A stretch of 64,000 bases of DNA, from contig NZ_CAJQZC010000008.1 of assembly GCF_907164555.1 (NCBI RefSeq), forward strand, positions 62,001-126,000, given 5' to 3'. Position 1 is the first letter of the stretch. Each line of letters begins with the position of its first letter. The DNA is from Paraburkholderia saeva (lineage in GTDB: Bacteria; Pseudomonadota; Gammaproteobacteria; Burkholderiales; Burkholderiaceae). This document shows, piece after piece, positions 23,589-31,865 of the stretch. The translations under genes and the position numbers were made by a program. Below the pieces are notes generated by a model that saw nothing but the letters and a program-made list of their open reading frames with translations, had not been told where the DNA came from and did no database searches.

Positions 23589-24908
23589 ATGGACGGAATG
23601 ACCCGGCAATCCCCGGCGAACGGCATTTTTGCGAACCGCTGGTGTCAACTGGTGATCGGCATGCTATGCATGGCGCTGGTCGCGAACCTTCAATATGCAT
23701 GGACACTGTTCGTCGCACCAATGAACGCGCGGCACCACTGGGGCGAGGCATCGATCCAGCTGGCCTTCTCGATTTTCATTCTGACTGAGACGTGGCTCGT
23801 GCCGGTCGAAGGATGGCTCGTCGACAAGTTTGGTCCGCGACCGGTCGTCGCTGTCGGCGCGCTGTGCGCAGGCGTCGCATGGGTCATGAATTCATACGCA
23901 ACGACATTGCCTGAGTTGTACGCGGCTTCCGTGATCGCCGGTCTCGGCGCGGGCGGCGTGTATGGCACGTGCGTGGGCAATGCGCTGAAACTGTTTCCGG
24001 ACCGTCGCGGGCTTGCGGCAGGTCTGACCGCAGCGGGATTTGGTGCAGGCGCGGCGGTCACCGTGATCCCGATCGCCAACATGATCACGCGCACGGGCTA
24101 CGAACACACGTTCCTGTTCTTCGGCATTCTGCAGGGCGTGTGCATCTTTGTGCTGGCGCTGCTGCTGCTCAAGCCGGCACCGCGTGCGGCCAGCACGGTG
24201 AAGAAAAAGTTCGCCGTGAGCAAGACCGATTACACGTCGAGCCAGATGATCAGGACACCGGTGTTCTGGGTGATCTACGCCTCGTTCGTCGCGGTTGCAG
24301 CTGGCGGATTGATGGCCACCGCGCAGATCGGCCCGATCGCGAAAGACTGGGGCCTCGCCAAGCTGCCGATGAGCATGTTCGGCCTGACATTGCCGCTGCT
24401 TACGATGACGCTGTCGATCGACAACATCTGCAACGGCTTCACGCGTCCGTTGTGCGGTTTCATCTCCGACAAGATCGGCCGCGAGAACACGATGTTCTTT
24501 ATCTTCATCGGTGAAGGGCTCGCGCTGCTCGGCATGATGGAGTACGGCACGAATCCATATGCGTTCATGACGTTCGCCGCATTGATCTTCCTGTTCTGGG
24601 GCGAGATCTTCTCGATCTTCCCGGCGATCTGCGCGGATACGTTCGGCAGCAAATACGCGGCCGCCAATGCGGGCACGCTGTACACGGCGAAGGGTACCGC
24701 ATCGCTGATCGTGCCGATTGCTTCGGTTTTGTCGGCAACGGGCGGCTGGAACCTCGTTTTCATCGTGGCCGCTGTGGTGACGATTGCGGCCGGTATTTCC
24801 GCGAAGTTCATTCTCGCGCCGATGCGCAAACGCTGGATCGAGTCGAGCGACAGTGCCGCGGTGAATGCCGCCAGCGTGACGCCCAGTTCGAGTTTGAGCC
24901 ACCACTGA
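23589..24908 (+). CDS. oxlT: OFA-family MFS transporter, oxalate/formate antiporter (OxlT-like)
   Basis: 439-residue, 12-helix inner-membrane transporter of the oxalate/formate antiporter family. It opens with NRWCQLVIGMLCMALVANLQYAWTLFVAPM, the family's typical first helix, and has VDKFGPRPVVAVGALCAG in loop 2-3. FSIFPAICADTFGSKYAAANAGTLYTAKGTASLI is the conserved helix 10-11 region; the Lys in AKGTAS aligns with the helix-11 Lys known to bind oxalate in OxlT. Neighbouring oxc and frc support oxalate as substrate. Oxalate2- in for formate- out, coupled to decarboxylation, would generate a proton gradient. GGAGACAAGG precedes the ATG at 23589. Confidence 0.85.
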   Translation: MDGMTRQSPANGIFANRWCQLVIGMLCMALVANLQYAWTLFVAPMNARHHWGEASIQLAFSIFILTETWLVPVEGWLVDKFGPRPVVAVGALCAGVAWVMNSYATTLPELYAASVIAGLGAGGVYGTCVGNALKLFPDRRGLAAGLTAAGFGAGAAVTVIPIANMITRTGYEHTFLFFGILQGVCIFVLALLLLKPAPRAASTVKKKFAVSKTDYTSSQMIRTPVFWVIYASFVAVAAGGLMATAQIGPIAKDWGLAKLPMSMFGLTLPLLTMTLSIDNICNGFTRPLCGFISDKIGRENTMFFIFIGEGLALLGMMEYGTNPYAFMTFAALIFLFWGEIFSIFPAICADTFGSKYAAANAGTLYTAKGTASLIVPIASVLSATGGWNLVFIVAAVVTIAAGISAKFILAPMRKRWIESSDSAAVNAASVTPSSSLSHH

Positions 24909-24986
24909 CGCGAGCACTCACGGCAATACGCAGCCTGGATCTGCTGGCGGCTGGCAACAGCCGTCAATGAGGCTTGCGCAGTGAAA

Positions 24987-25024
24987 AAAACTCACCCCGT
25001 TGCGCAGGCAGCGGGGTGAGTTTT
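24987..25024. terminator. Strong bidirectional intrinsic terminator
   Basis: AAAACTCACCCCG and CGGGGTGAGTTTT are perfect 13-bp inverted arms separated by 12 bases, with A-tract on one side and T-tract on the other. It can stop both the antiporter transcript and the convergent transcript of the 129-residue unknown. Confidence 0.9.
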
Positions 25025-25091
25025 ACACGTTAAGGCAGGAAAGTTTGCCGCGCGAGAGGGCGCGGCATGAGACGGAAGGTAAGGCGTGGAA

Positions 25092-25481
25092 TCAGGCGCC
25101 AGCGAGCGCAGGCAGATCCGGTTCGCCCGACCAGTACACGGCAAACGAGAAGCCCTGCGAAGCCGGCTGAGCGGATTGTGCGCCGGCGCTGGCGTCGGTG
25201 CGTGTGGGCAATGCATCGGGCGCGATTGCGGTCTTTTTCGCGAGGATGGCTTCGCTCAGGAATGCAGCGCTGTAGGCGTTCAGCAGATGCGGATGATTCG
25301 CCTCGATGTACGCGACGATGCGTGCCTGCTCGCCGTCGATGGAAGCGAGCGATTCGAGCGTCTGTGCGTCCCAGCGAAAGCGCAGGCCGAGTTCGGCGAA
25401 CGCCGTGTTGTATGCGCAGAGCTGGGTGCGGATCGCCTGTTCGCGTTCCGTCTGGTGTCCGTGGAAGTGTGCGTCGCCCAT
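25092..25481 (-). CDS. Hypothetical protein in the oxalate cluster
   Basis: 129-residue protein of no family I recognise. The first 90 residues look like a small helical domain (EREQAIRTQLCAYNTAFAELGLRFRWDAQTLESLASIDGEQARIVAYIEANHPHLL), followed by a Ser/Ala/Gln-rich tail. No signal peptide or membrane helix is present, and the His-rich start (MGDAHFHGHQ) might bind metal. GGAGAGA stands 6 bases before the ATG at 25481. It lies between oxlT and oxc, transcribed toward oxlT, with a shared terminator. The position suggests a link to oxalate metabolism, but nothing in the sequence shows a function. Confidence 0.7.
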   Translation of the reverse strand: MGDAHFHGHQTEREQAIRTQLCAYNTAFAELGLRFRWDAQTLESLASIDGEQARIVAYIEANHPHLLNAYSAAFLSEAILAKKTAIAPDALPTRTDASAGAQSAQPASQGFSFAVYWSGEPDLPALAGA

Positions 25482-25545
25482 GATGTCTCTCCGGTGATCG
25501 ATAACGTAGATACAGCGTAGGGCGTCAGAACGATAGATGATAGTT

Positions 25546-25573
25546 AAAGATTATTTCGTTAATCATAATCTTT
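25546..25573. promoter_or_regulatory. 28-bp perfect inverted repeat
   Basis: AAAGATTAT (25546-25554) and ATAATCTTT (25565-25573) are perfect 9-bp arms with a 10-bp spacer. It is about 65 bp upstream of the 129-residue unknown and 415 bp upstream of oxc. The symmetry suggests a dimeric regulator site; there is no T-tract that would mark a terminator. Confidence 0.5.
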
Positions 25574-25916
25574 GATTTATGGATTGAGGTGGCGGCGATA
25601 TGAAAATCACGCGAGCATAGCTGCGTATACGTATGTGATATCCAAAATAAAGAATGTGTTGAAGGGCAATTTCGTCCAGTAACGCCGCTTTATCAGCAGC
25701 TGGATGAAAGGAAAGCATGCTGGAAAACCCTCACTGGAGACCCGTCGGCTTACGGCGTGAAATCCATGATGGAAATGCCCCATCGGTCCAACGCAGTCGG
25801 GTTTGTGGCAAATGCAACATTGACGCAGTGCGGCAAATGAATCGCTGGAAGTGAGCAAATTCAGTGACTCTGTCTACGCTGCAGAGCAGCACGATTTCAT
25901 GACCGATAAAACGCGC

Positions 25917-25944
25917 TTGACTAATATTGTGTTTGGAATATTGT
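25917..25944 (+). promoter_or_regulatory. Candidate oxc promoter with direct-repeat operator
   Basis: A TTGACT -35-like box (25917-25922) is followed by two copies of AATATTGT at 25923-25930 and 25937-25944, a 14-bp period. The repeat would overlap the -10 region, about 45-70 bp before the oxc ATG. The -10 match is poor, which fits an activated promoter. Confidence 0.4.
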
Positions 25945-25987
25945 ATATCACGAGACAACACACACGCCCCGCCAAGGAGGAGACGTC

Positions 25988-27727
25988 ATGGCAGAAGTAG
26001 TTGGGACCATTGAACCGCAGACCGCAGCTGCAGAAGTAGCGCAGACAACCGACGGCTTTCACATCGTCATCGATGCCCTGAAGGCAAACGACATCGATAC
26101 GATTTTCGGTCTGGTCGGCATTCCCATCACCGACCTCGCTCGCCTTGCGCAAGCCGAGGGTATGCGCTTCATCGGCTTTCGCCACGAGCAGCATGCGGGC
26201 AATGCGGCGGCCATCGCCGGTTATATGACAAAGAAGCCGGGCATCTGCCTGACGGTGTCGGCGCCGGGCTTCCTGAACGGCCTTACGGCACTCGCAAACG
26301 CCACCACGAACTGCTTCCCGATGATTCTCATCAGCGGTTCGAGCGAGCGTGAGATCGTCGACCTGCAGCAAGGCGACTACGAAGAGATGGATCAGCTGAA
26401 CGCAGCGAAGCCGTACGCGAAGGCCGCATACCGCGTGCTGCACGCCGAAGACATCGGCATCGGTGTAGCGCGCGCGATTCGTGCGGCCGTGTCCGGCCGT
26501 CCGGGCGGCGTGTACCTCGATCTGCCGGCCAAGCTGCTCGCCCAGACGATGGACGCCGTGAAGGGCAAGAATTCGCTCATCCGCGTGATCGACGCAGCGC
26601 CGCGTCAGCTGCCCGCGCCCGAATCGGTACAGCGCGCGCTCGATCTGCTGAAGGGCGCGAAGCGTCCGCTGATTCTGCTCGGCAAGGGCGCCGCCTACGC
26701 ACAGGCCGACGCGGAAATCCGCGCGTTCGTCGAAAAGACCGGCATTCCGTATCTGCCGATGTCGATGGCGAAGGGCCTGCTGCCGGATACGCATGAGCAG
26801 TCGGCTTCCGCCGCGCGTTCGTTCGTGCTGGCTGAAGCAGACGTCGTCGTGCTGATCGGCGCGCGTCTGAACTGGCTGCTCTCGCACGGCAAGGGCAAGA
26901 CCTGGGGCAAACCAAAGCAGTTCGTCCAGATCGACATCTCGCCGACGGAAATCGACAGCAACGTGGCGATCGCGGCACCGGTGATCGGCGACATCGGTTC
27001 GTGCGTGTCGGCGCTCGTGGCCGGCCTCGATGCCAGCTTCCCGAAGCCCAGCATCGAATGGACCGGCGCGATCACCGAGCGCAAGAGCACGAACCTCGCG
27101 AAGATGGCCGCAACGCTCGCGAAGAATCCGTCGCCGATGAATTTCCACAGCGCCCTGCGCGCGATCCGCGACGTGCTGAAGACGCGCCCCGACATCAACG
27201 TCGTCAACGAAGGCGCCAATACGCTCGACTACGCCCGCAGCATCATCGACATGTACGAGCCGCGCAAGCGCTTCGACTCGGGCACGTGGGGAATCATGGG
27301 CATCGGCATGGGTTTCGCGATTGGCGCTGCGGTGACGAGCGGCAAGCCGGTCGTCGCGATCGAAGGCGACAGCGCGTTCGGCTTCAGCGGCATGGAACTC
27401 GAAACCATCTGCCGTTATGACCTGCCGGTCTGCACGATCGTCTTCAACAACAACGGCGTGTATCGCGGCACGGATGTGAACCCGACGGGCGGCAAGGACG
27501 TCGCGCCGACGGTGTTCGTGAAGAACGCGCGCTACGACAAGATGATCGAGGCGTTCGGCGGCATCGGACACAACGCCACGACGCCCGAAGAATTGACGAA
27601 GGCCTTGCTCGAAGCAATCGCATCAGGCAAGCCGACGCTCATCAACGCAGTGATCGATGAAGCCGCCGGCACCGAAAGCGGTCGCCTGACGAACCTGAAT
27701 CCGCAAAGCGCGGCAATGAAGAAATAA
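25988..27727 (+). CDS. oxc: Oxalyl-CoA decarboxylase
   Basis: 579-residue thiamine-diphosphate enzyme converting oxalyl-CoA to formyl-CoA and CO2. The N-terminal PYR domain carries the catalytic-Glu region FRHEQHAGNAAAIAGYMT. The middle domain binds nucleotide (ADP activates the family). The C-terminal PP domain has the ThDP/Mg motif GDSAFGFSGMELETICRYDLPVCTIVFNNN. Length and sequence match the Oxc family closely. AAGGAGGAGACGTC precedes the ATG at 25988. It is followed 28 bp downstream by frc, so the two form one operon. With frc and the OxlT-type antiporter it makes a complete oxalate-to-formate cycle in the cytoplasm. Confidence 0.96.
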   Translation: MAEVVGTIEPQTAAAEVAQTTDGFHIVIDALKANDIDTIFGLVGIPITDLARLAQAEGMRFIGFRHEQHAGNAAAIAGYMTKKPGICLTVSAPGFLNGLTALANATTNCFPMILISGSSEREIVDLQQGDYEEMDQLNAAKPYAKAAYRVLHAEDIGIGVARAIRAAVSGRPGGVYLDLPAKLLAQTMDAVKGKNSLIRVIDAAPRQLPAPESVQRALDLLKGAKRPLILLGKGAAYAQADAEIRAFVEKTGIPYLPMSMAKGLLPDTHEQSASAARSFVLAEADVVVLIGARLNWLLSHGKGKTWGKPKQFVQIDISPTEIDSNVAIAAPVIGDIGSCVSALVAGLDASFPKPSIEWTGAITERKSTNLAKMAATLAKNPSPMNFHSALRAIRDVLKTRPDINVVNEGANTLDYARSIIDMYEPRKRFDSGTWGIMGIGMGFAIGAAVTSGKPVVAIEGDSAFGFSGMELETICRYDLPVCTIVFNNNGVYRGTDVNPTGGKDVAPTVFVKNARYDKMIEAFGGIGHNATTPEELTKALLEAIASGKPTLINAVIDEAAGTESGRLTNLNPQSAAMKK

Positions 27728-27755
27728 CATCCGTTACGTCCATTAGGAGATACAA

Positions 27756-29006
27756 GTGAGCAAACCCCTCGATGGCATCAAGATCATTGACTTTACTCAC
27801 GTACAGGCGGGTCCTGCTTGCACGCAGTTGCTGGCATGGTTCGGCGCCGATGTGATCAAGGTTGAACGCCCGGGTTCCGGCGACGTCACGCGCAGCCAGC
27901 TGCGCGATATCCCGGGCGTCGACGCGCTTTACTTCACGATGCTGAACAGCAACAAGCGTTCGCTGACGCTCGACACCAAGAAGCCGGAAGGCAAGGAAGT
28001 GCTCGAGAAGCTGATCCGCGAATCGGACGTGCTGGTTGAAAACTTCGGCCCGGGCGCACTCGACCGGATGGGCTTTTCGTGGGAACGCCTGAACGAACTG
28101 AACCCGAAGATGATCGTCGCTTCGGTGAAGGGTTTCAGCGACGGCCACCACTACGACGACCTGAAGGTCTATGAAAACGTCGCGCAGTGCGCAGGCGGCG
28201 CGGCATCGACGACGGGCTTCTGGGATGGTCCGCCGACCGTCAGCGCCGCGGCGCTCGGCGACAGCAACACCGGCATGCACCTCGCCATCGGCATCCTGAC
28301 CGCGCTGATCGGCCGCGACAAGACCGGCAAGGGACAGAAGGTTGCAGTCTCGATGCAGGACAGCGTGCTGAACCTGTGCCGCGTGAAACTGCGCGATCAG
28401 CAACGCCTGGACCGCGTTGGCTACCTCGAAGAGTATCCGCAATATCCGCACGGCGAATTCAGCGACGTCGTGCCGCGCGGCGGCAACGCCGGCGGTGGCG
28501 GCCAGCCGGGCTGGGTGCTGAAGTGCAAGGGCTGGGAAACGGACCCGAACGCGTATATCTACTTCACGGTGCAGGGTCACGCGTGGGAGCCGATCTGCCG
28601 CGCACTCGGCCGCCCGGAATGGATCGACGATCCGGCGTACAAGACTGCTGAAGCGCGTCAGCCGCACATCTTCGAAATCTTCAAGGTGATCGAAGAGTGG
28701 CTCTCCGACAAGACGAAGTTCGAAGCAGTCGACATCCTGCGCAAGTTCGATATTCCGTGCTCGCCGGTTCTGTCGATGAAGGAGCTTGCGAACGATCCGT
28801 CACTGCGCGCCAGCGGCACCATCACCGAAGTGCAGCACAAGCAGCGCGGCAGCTATCTGACGGTGGGCAGCCCGATCAAGTTCTCGGACATGAAGCCTGA
28901 AATCACCGGCTCGCCGCTCTTGGGCGAGCACAGCGAAGAAGTCCTCGCAGGTCTCGGCTACAGCCGGAGCCAGATCGAGAATCTGAGAGAATCGAAAGTG
29001 ATCTGA
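27756..29006 (+). CDS. frc: Formyl-CoA:oxalate CoA-transferase
   Basis: 416-residue class III CoA-transferase that moves CoA from formyl-CoA to oxalate, supplying oxalyl-CoA to Oxc. The N-terminal part shows LDGIKIIDFTHVQAGPACTQLLAWFGADVIKVERP. The catalytic Asp lies in the SMQDSVLNL segment, and the glycine loop that guards the active site is seen as GNAGGGGQPGW, a Frc hallmark that separates it from other family III enzymes. The start is GTG at 27756 after AGGAGA. It is the last gene before a strong terminator-like hairpin at 29064. Confidence 0.96.
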   Translation: MSKPLDGIKIIDFTHVQAGPACTQLLAWFGADVIKVERPGSGDVTRSQLRDIPGVDALYFTMLNSNKRSLTLDTKKPEGKEVLEKLIRESDVLVENFGPGALDRMGFSWERLNELNPKMIVASVKGFSDGHHYDDLKVYENVAQCAGGAASTTGFWDGPPTVSAAALGDSNTGMHLAIGILTALIGRDKTGKGQKVAVSMQDSVLNLCRVKLRDQQRLDRVGYLEEYPQYPHGEFSDVVPRGGNAGGGGQPGWVLKCKGWETDPNAYIYFTVQGHAWEPICRALGRPEWIDDPAYKTAEARQPHIFEIFKVIEEWLSDKTKFEAVDILRKFDIPCSPVLSMKELANDPSLRASGTITEVQHKQRGSYLTVGSPIKFSDMKPEITGSPLLGEHSEEVLAGLGYSRSQIENLRESKVI

Positions 29007-29063
29007 CCGTTTCACAGGATCGCATGTGACGTCCGCAACTTGAAGGAGTGCGGTACGTCGTTG

Positions 29064-29090
29064 AAACAGCGCCCCCGTGGGCGCTGTTTT
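29064..29090 (+). terminator. Intrinsic terminator after frc
   Basis: AAACAGCGCCC - CCGT - GGGCGCTGTTT is a perfect 11-bp stem with a 4-base loop and runs into TTTT. It lies 58 bp after the frc stop and 60 bp before the PAS gene, so it either ends the oxc-frc transcript or attenuates read-through into the PAS gene. Confidence 0.85.
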
Positions 29091-29150
29091 CACTATGACA
29101 CCAGCGACCGCGATCACCGCGGCCGCTATCAACGGAGATCCGCCCGAACC

Positions 29151-29594
29151 ATGCAGGCAGCCATCGATTATCAGCAACTGGTCACGGCGATCGGAGACGC
29201 GGTCGTCATTTCAGGCACCGACGGCAATATCACGCTGTGGAATCCCGCCGCCGAGCGCATGTTTGGCTTCACCGAAGCGGAAGCGCTCGGCAAATCGCTC
29301 GATGTGATCATCCCCGAGCGGTTGCGCGGACGTCACTGGGAGGGCTATCAAAAGACCATGGAGACGGGCGAGACGCGTTACGGCAACGACGTGCTGCGCG
29401 TGCCCGCCGTTCACAAGGATGGCCGTTCGCTGTCGATCGCCTTTACCGTCGCGCTGCTGTATGGACCGGAGAAGACATTGACCGGCATCGTCGCAGTGAT
29501 TCGCGACGAAACGAGCCGCTTCCAGGAAGAGCGCGGCCTGCGCAAACGTATTGCTGAGCTGGAAGCAAAGGCACAGGCCCAGGCGGGTGCGTAA
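29151..29594 (+). CDS. Stand-alone PAS-domain protein
   Basis: 147-residue protein consisting of one PAS/S-box domain (about 5-125: ITLWNPAAERMFGFTEAEALGKSLDVIIPERLR, HKDGRSLSIAFTVALL, GIVAVIRDET) and a short C-terminal helix rich in Glu, Lys and Ala (about 120-147), probably a coiled coil for dimerisation. There is no kinase, GGDEF, DNA-binding or other output domain. The PERLRGRHWEGY stretch has a His at a position that in FixL-type PAS domains can ligate haem, but that is only a possibility. It follows the oxc-frc operon behind a terminator-like hairpin; a sensory or adaptor role in oxalate metabolism is inference. Confidence 0.8.
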   Translation: MQAAIDYQQLVTAIGDAVVISGTDGNITLWNPAAERMFGFTEAEALGKSLDVIIPERLRGRHWEGYQKTMETGETRYGNDVLRVPAVHKDGRSLSIAFTVALLYGPEKTLTGIVAVIRDETSRFQEERGLRKRIAELEAKAQAQAGA

Positions 29595-29635
29595 GGCTCC
29601 GGGTTTTAACGGCTGGCTCTTTCAGGAGAGATTCG

Positions 29636-29893
29636 ATGCATGTGGAAACGCTTGGACCCTACCAGTTCGAACTATCGGCGCGGCAGTTCATCCACAACGG
29701 CGGGTGGGCCGCGTTCGCCGCAATCAGCACGATCGATGACGGCGCTGACGCGCCGGTCGATGTGCTGCCGCTGCAGCAGGTCGTCGACAACGCGATCTTC
29801 GAGAGCGAAGCGGCGGCAATTGCCGCCGCGCATCAGGTCGTGATCGCGCTGTTGAAGCGGCCGTATCCGCCCGCGAAACCCAACCTGACCTGA
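29636..29893 (+). CDS. Small conserved-looking hypothetical protein
   Basis: 85-residue protein with a good ribosome site (AGGAGAG, 7 bases before the ATG at 29636). It has no signal peptide or membrane helix and is rich in Ala; its sequence (FELSARQFIHNGGWAAFAAISTIDDGA...VLPLQQVVDNAIFESEAAAIAAAHQVVIALL) looks like a compact alpha/beta fold. I do not recognise a named family. It lies 41 bp after the PAS gene on the same strand and may be cotranscribed with it. Confidence 0.7.
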   Translation: MHVETLGPYQFELSARQFIHNGGWAAFAAISTIDDGADAPVDVLPLQQVVDNAIFESEAAAIAAAHQVVIALLKRPYPPAKPNLT

Positions 29894-29944
29894 GCGGCAA
29901 GTGCGCGGCACGGGGCGATGGCCGGCCGCCGCGCGGCGACGCAG

Positions 29945-31414
29945 TCAGCTGGTCGACGCCTCACCCACTGGCCGCAGCTTGATCGTGGGCACCATCATCA
30001 CGGAGACCACCGCGCCCAGCGTGATCACGAGAATCGACGCGAACGTGAGATGCAGCGAATGATGCAGCACGAGCCGCACGGCGTTGTCGCGCACCACGTC
30101 GGCAGCCGAGTCGAGGAGTTGGCGCAACTGGTCTGACGTGACGGCGGCGATGCCCTGCGAATGGCTCAAGCCATAGTTGAGCACCGCGCCGAACATCGCG
30201 GCGCCGAGCGTGCTGCCCAGATTGCGTGAGAACAGATTCGACGCCGTTGCGCTGCCGCGCTCCGACGCCGTCACGATTTCCTGGATCAGCATCAGCGAAC
30301 TGACGCTCACGACGCCCATCCCGAACCCCATCACCAGCGAACCGATGCCTGCGAAAACCGGGGAGCTGTCAGGCGTCAGCGTGGCGAAGAAGACGGCGCC
30401 AAGCGGCAGGAACACACTACCGGCGATCAACGTGCGGCGCAGTCCGATGCGATGAAACGTGCGGGCAGCGAGCGTCGCGCCGCTCGGCCAGCCGACCATC
30501 ATCATCGTCAGCGCGAGACCCGCGATGACCGGCGAGCGGTGCAGCACGCCCTGCACGTACATCGGCAGAAACGTCGTCAGTCCCATCAGCGCCATGCCCG
30601 AGAGCACAGTGGCGGCGTTGCACGCGGCGATCGGCCGGTGGCTCCACAGCGCAAACGAAATCATCGGGTCGGCGGCGCGCCGTTCCTGCACGACGAAGAG
30701 AAGTCCGCACACGACGGCCGCGGCCAGCTCCAGCGCGCCACGCGCATAGTCCGACGTGCCGAAATCGGTCAGCGCCATCATCAGTGCGGCAATCGCGAGC
30801 GTGAAGAGCGCCGCGCCCGCGATATCGATCGAAGGCCTGCCGTGCCGTTCGTGTTCGTGCAGATAGCGCACGAAGCCGATTGCGGACAGGATGCCAATCG
30901 GCACGTTGATCCAGAAGATCCATGCCCACGAGAAATCGTGGATGATCAGGCCGCCAAGCATCGGCCCGACGACAGCCGAGATCGCCCACACGCTCGCGAG
31001 ATAGCCCTGGATCTTGCCGCGTTCACGCGCCGGATACAGGTCGCCGACGATCGTCAGCGAAACAGGCTGCATCGCGCCTGCGCCGACGCCTTGAATCAGG
31101 CGAAACGCGATCATCGCCGGCATCGACCATGCGAAGCCGGCCAGCACCGAGCCCGCCAGAAAAATCGCGATGCCGATCAGCATCACGGGCTTGCGTCCGT
31201 ACAGGTCGGCAAGCTTGCCGAACACGACGGTCATCGCCGTCTGCGCAAGCAGGAACGACGAGAAGACCCAGCTATATAGATGCAGTCCGCCGAGTTCGGT
31301 CACGATCTGCGGCATCACGGTCGAGACAATGGTGGCTTCGATCGCGACCATCGCCATCGTGGCCATCACCGCGGCAATCACCAGCGGTCTTACGGTTTTT
31401 GTGTGTTCTGACAT
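29945..31414 (-). CDS. MFS multidrug-type transporter, DHA2 (EmrB/QacA) family
   Basis: 489-residue inner-membrane transporter with about 14 hydrophobic helices. The first helix and motif D1 (IEATIVSTVMPQIVTELGG) and the loop 2-3 motif GKLADLYGRKPVML are typical of the drug:H+ antiporter-2 family. The helix-5 region has GVGAGAMQPVSLTIVGDLYPARERGK. Start: ATG at 31414 (MSEHTKTVRP), the usual N-terminus; a longer frame from 31525 overlaps the remnant gene upstream and is rejected. No adjacent membrane-fusion protein (EmrA) is present, so it probably works alone. The exported compound is unknown. Confidence 0.9.
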   Translation of the reverse strand: MSEHTKTVRPLVIAAVMATMAMVAIEATIVSTVMPQIVTELGGLHLYSWVFSSFLLAQTAMTVVFGKLADLYGRKPVMLIGIAIFLAGSVLAGFAWSMPAMIAFRLIQGVGAGAMQPVSLTIVGDLYPARERGKIQGYLASVWAISAVVGPMLGGLIIHDFSWAWIFWINVPIGILSAIGFVRYLHEHERHGRPSIDIAGAALFTLAIAALMMALTDFGTSDYARGALELAAAVVCGLLFVVQERRAADPMISFALWSHRPIAACNAATVLSGMALMGLTTFLPMYVQGVLHRSPVIAGLALTMMMVGWPSGATLAARTFHRIGLRRTLIAGSVFLPLGAVFFATLTPDSSPVFAGIGSLVMGFGMGVVSVSSLMLIQEIVTASERGSATASNLFSRNLGSTLGAAMFGAVLNYGLSHSQGIAAVTSDQLRQLLDSAADVVRDNAVRLVLHHSLHLTFASILVITLGAVVSVMMVPTIKLRPVGEASTS

Positions 31415-31424
31415 GGGGCTCGCT

Positions 31425-31739
31425 TCAGGGGCCGGCTGCAGTGCCGGGGTAATGAAATTCAGGCAATACGTGCGCTGCAAGTTCTTCGATGACATCGCGC
31501 GGCGCACGCGGCGATGCCGGAACATTCAGTGTGACGTGATGGGTGCCGGACTCGCGCGCCTCGCGCAGGATCGGCGCGAGCGCGATCTGTTCGCCGAAAT
31601 CCGCGACGATGTGTCCCTTGCGCGGGAGCGGCAGCGTCAGGCCGATAGAGAGCTGGCGTGCGCGGAAAATGCGATGTTCGATCGACTCGCCATCAGTAGG
31701 CGTGTCACCTGTCGGCGGCATCCGGTCCTCAATTTGCAT
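31425..31739 (-). pseudogene. C-terminal remnant of an LLM flavin-dependent oxidoreductase (tentative)
   Basis: Open frame of 104 codons whose end, HHVTLNVPASPRAPRDVIEELAAHVLPEF, resembles the C-terminus of luciferase-like monooxygenase (LLM) family proteins, which normally run to 330-400 residues. The same frame continues upstream without a stop to about 31800 with protein-like sequence (FAPSDNIGRLRHGDADHPRT), but the N-terminal two-thirds of such an enzyme is missing; the AraC gene's 3' end at 31866 occupies the place. It ends 10 bp before the MFS start. I read it as a decayed gene, with moderate confidence in the family. Confidence 0.45.
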
Positions 31740-31865
31740 CGTACGCGGGTGGTCTGCGTCGCCGTGACGCAGGCGTCCGATGTTATCACTGGGGGCAAAA
31801 CGCCGTGCGGCGCGCCAGCAGATGCAGTTTCCGCCAGAACGCGCGGCAGTCGTGCGATGTTTCGA

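Larger units (their letters stand above)
25482..25987. other. 506-bp regulatory gap upstream of oxc
   Basis: AT-rich compared with its neighbours, and no convincing gene: an 83-codon minus-strand frame at 25607-25858 has no ribosome site and resembles no family I know. The gap contains a 28-bp inverted repeat (25546-25573) close to the start of the 129-residue gene, and near oxc a TTGACT box (25917-25922) followed by the direct repeat AATATTGT (25923-25930 and 25937-25944). Confidence 0.5.

Noticed and set aside
25607..25858. 83-codon minus-strand frame with Cys and His
   Set aside because: CCICHKPDC looked metal-binding, but there is no start context, no family resemblance, and the region has promoter-like composition.
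25874..27571. 565-codon minus-strand frame opposite oxc
   Set aside because: Antisense shadow of oxalyl-CoA decarboxylase: biased composition and no ribosome site.
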